Source: Candidatus Electronema sp.
GTDB lineage: Bacteria; Desulfobacterota; Desulfobulbia; Desulfobulbales; Desulfobulbaceae
Direction of reading: 5' to 3'
DNA: 40,914 nt
Assembly (NCBI GenBank): GCA_026645415.1
Contig: JAPEVH010000042.1
Coordinates: 1-40,914, forward strand
In this document: positions 39,537 to 40,914 of the stretch, one piece after another
Position numbering within the stretch: the stretch's first letter is position 1
How the letters are laid out: each line of letters starts with the position of its first letter
The notes under the pieces: generated by a model
Seen by the model: only the letters and a program-made list of their open reading frames with translations
Told to the model about the DNA's origin: nothing
Databases searched by the model: none
Program-made: the position numbers and the translations under genes

Positions 39537-39689
39537 ATGGCGGCAAAAAGCAAATCGACAGCAACCGGTTCCCAAAAGGACAAGCAGGATTCCCCTTCTA
39601 TCATTTCCAAGATAAAGGACTACATCGGCATCGCGGTCGGAATCGCCTCTATCATCAAAATCTTCAAGGAGATTTTTTCAGCTCAATAG
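39537..39689 (+). CDS. 50-residue peptide with a hydrophobic helix
   Basis: AAAGGAG lies seven bases before ATG 39537. The product has a soluble, polar N-terminus (MAAKSKSTATGSQKDKQDSP) and then one hydrophobic to amphipathic helix YIGIAVGIASIIKIFKEIF ending with the stop at 39687-39689. It resembles membrane-active small proteins such as type I toxins or phage peptides only in shape; no family is recognised. It lies between a terminator and the helicase remnant and has a promoter-like gap of about 110 bases before it. Its reading frame and spacing argue for a real gene. Confidence 0.55.
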   Translation: MAAKSKSTATGSQKDKQDSPSIISKIKDYIGIAVGIASIIKIFKEIFSAQ

Positions 39690-39706
39690 GTCGGTCGGCT
39701 GGGGAG

Positions 39707-40350
39707 AACGCGCATCCATGGGTTTTGCCTTACGAATACTCGGCAGAGGCTCAATGCCCGGAGTTCCTTAAATGGCTCAAAACCGCGCTGGACGGGGACG
39801 CGGATTCAGTACGACTGATTCAGGCATGGTTCAACGCCCTGCTGACAGGCCGCCCGGACTTGCAGGTGTTCCTGCATCTGATCGGCCCTGCCGGGACAGG
39901 AAAAAGCACTTTGGGCAGGCTGGCCTTTGTCTTGGTCGGCAAGGACAACGCCATAATCACCAAGCTGAAGGAGCTGGAATCAAACCGCTTTGAGACCGCA
40001 GGCATTTACGGCAGGCGGCTGGTTGCGATTGAGGAGGCGGACAAATACGGCGGCGCGGTCAGCGTGCTGAAGGCGATGACCGGGCAAGACCCGCTCCGCT
40101 TGGAGCGCAAGAACCAGCAGCAGGAAGGCTCGTTCATCTATGAGGGCCAAACCCTGATGATGAGCAACGAGCGGCTGGCAACCACGGACTACACCAGCGG
40201 CATCGAGCGCAGGCGCATGACGGTGGAGCTGACCAAGCGGATAAGCAAGGAAGAGCGGGCCGACTGGAGCAGGCGCGGCGGCTGGAATAATCAATTGGGC
40301 CTTGCGGCTTTCCCGTGAAGAGGTCACGGACATTTTCAAAAACATGCCAG
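39707..40350 (+). pseudogene. P4-type primase/superfamily 3 helicase remnant (frameshifted)
   Basis: From about 39707 the frame gives HPWVLPYEYSAEAQCPEFLK, then Walker A HLIGPAGTGKSTLGRLA, LVAIEEADKYGG, and YTSGIERRRMTVELTK, the C-terminal ATPase domain of P4-like replication proteins (DUF5906 type). No primase half precedes it. Near 40280 the frame shifts, with a small deletion: GIINWALRLSREEVTDIFKN continues in another frame to about 40350, where similarity ends. So both ends are missing and the core is broken. It is a dead replication gene of an integrated element. Confidence 0.82.
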
Positions 40351-40610
40351 CGTTGATCAACCGCCAGACGGCCCAAAACAGCCACAGGCACGGGTTCCGG
40401 CATCTGGCGGCTGATTCTCCCCGGAGCCTGCTTGCGGGCCACGCTGCCGGTCGCCAGCGCATAAAAGCCGACCACATTCCGGCTGCCGCTCTCGCAGACT
40501 GCATAAGTGCGGGATGCGCGGGAGACCTCATTTTTCAACGCCTGCTTTTTCAGCCAGTCATTAAGGGACGGAACGCCGCAGGCAAAGCTGCCGGTTTCCG
40601 GCCATGCCCT
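40351..40610 (-). pseudogene. Truncated GNAT acetyltransferase toxin (TacT/AtaT-like)
   Basis: On the minus strand the frame reads FACGVPSLNDWLKKQALKNE, SRASRTYAVCE, VVGFYALATGSVARKQAPGR and VAVLGRLAVDQRW, the N-terminal half of a GNAT toxin that acetylates aminoacyl-tRNA. After DQRW the family would continue with the acetyl-CoA loop QGKGLG, but here the sequence runs into the back of the helicase remnant. The C-terminal half and the active-site residues are gone. A deletion fuses its start with the antitoxin end. Confidence 0.75.
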
Positions 40611-40746
40611 GCCGCAGGACAGCAGCGAATTCAGCAAATTGTCCCTCATCCAATAGAAACAGCCGCTGATCAAGCAGGACGTTTTCCGCCTCTTTGCAGG
40701 CCGCCTCAAGAATGAAATCTGACCTGCTCTTGTGCTGCCGGAACGA
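40561..40746 (-). pseudogene. Truncated DUF1778 antitoxin
   Basis: The frame QHKSRSDFILEAACKEAENV, LLDQRLFLLDEGQFAEF is the C-terminal half of a DUF1778 ribbon-helix-helix antitoxin, the usual partner of GNAT toxins. No start codon lies upstream: the frame meets TGA at 40747-40749 right before the match begins. The normal end of the protein is replaced by frame-shifted toxin sequence up to the TAA at 40561-40563. Confidence 0.75.
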
Positions 40747-40818
40747 TCAGAAAAAACTTGTGCGCTGATCAGCAATAGCCTATGCTCAAAACAAGAACGA
40801 TAAAGAAAAGGTAAAATC

Positions 40819-40914
40819 ATGCTTCAGGCAAAACTTTCCAGCAAGTTTCAGCTTTCCATTCCCAAAGCCATGCGTCATGCCCTCGACCTCAAGGCAGGGC
40901 AGGAATTCACCTTG
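40819..40914 (+). CDS. AbrB/MazE-type antitoxin (partial, runs off the window)
   Basis: AAAAGGT lies six bases before ATG 40819. The visible 32 residues MLQAKLSSKFQLSIPKAMRH, ALDLKAGQEFTL match the N-terminus of SpoVT/AbrB swapped-hairpin DNA-binding proteins (VSSKFQxxIPKxxRxxLxLKxGQxF). These are usually VapB-type antitoxins, and a PIN toxin would be expected next. The end of the window cuts it. Confidence 0.8.
   Translation, partial: MLQAKLSSKFQLSIPKAMRHALDLKAGQEFTL

Noticed and set aside
40302..40715. 137-aa plus-strand frame at the right end
   Set aside because: It is the helicase tail running into antisense of the GNAT and DUF1778 remnants.
1..40914. CRISPR array or complete insertion sequence
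   Set aside because: No regularly spaced repeats and no transposase frame are present.

Overview
The window reads as a chromosomal segment of an anaerobic Gram-negative bacterium, most likely a Desulfobacterota / Desulfobulbales-type sulfur-cycle organism, possibly a cable-bacterium relative. This is inferred from a full-length pyruvate:ferredoxin oxidoreductase, LPS genes (kdsA-kdsC-lptC), a TauE/SafE anion exporter coupled to a BadF-type activase, a PilS/PilR-like pair, and many toxin-antitoxin (TA) genes and remnants. No 16S rRNA is present, so the placement is tentative.

Layout. 1-2941 (+): end of a small gene, a DUF2442 protein, then a LolA-like periplasmic protein, an outer-membrane porin-like protein and a DUF2892 membrane protein. 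2943-5243 (-): a tightly overlapping three-gene unit (Cys-rich unknown protein, BadF/HgdC-like activase, TauE/SafE exporter). 5328-7361 (-): kdsA-kdsC-lptC with overlapping ends. 7504-15175 (-): secreted unknown protein, AT-rich orphan, AlgH, GlsB-type membrane protein, RhlB-like helicase, ABC-F ATPase, a 53-aa basic/acidic protein started by TTG, two cold-shock proteins and TsaC. 15172-16959 (-): a PurD-PurE fusion. 17462-21037 (+): nifJ.

21432-23470 is an accessory patch: an unknown gene with a clear sigma70 promoter, a UPF0175/DUF3368 TA pair, a FitA antitoxin, a broken FitB toxin, and a 15-codon scrap of a second PFOR gene joined to it. 23468-31802 (-) holds an M16C peptidase, a sensor kinase and NtrC-family regulator, an OleB/haloalkane-dehalogenase-like hydrolase and queC. 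At 26797, next to the kinase, lies a decayed paralogue of the 21432 gene with the same promoter layout.

32018-37080 (+) is a glycolytic operon, gap-pgk-tpiA-secG. Between pgk and tpiA a RelE/ParE-like TA pair sits between two approximately 440-bp direct repeats. Each repeat holds a pgk tail, an identical 97-aa protein and a tpiA head. A tRNA-Leu(GAG) follows, and immediately after it an integrative island opens with a P4-type integrase. The island continues with an unknown protein, a 50-aa peptide, a frameshifted P4-type helicase, wrecks of a GNAT/DUF1778 TA pair and the start of an AbrB-type gene, and runs off the window.

The most interesting points are the TA cassette inside the glycolytic operon, the activase/Cys-rich/exporter unit as a possible undescribed system, and the series of gene fragments joined at recombination scars.
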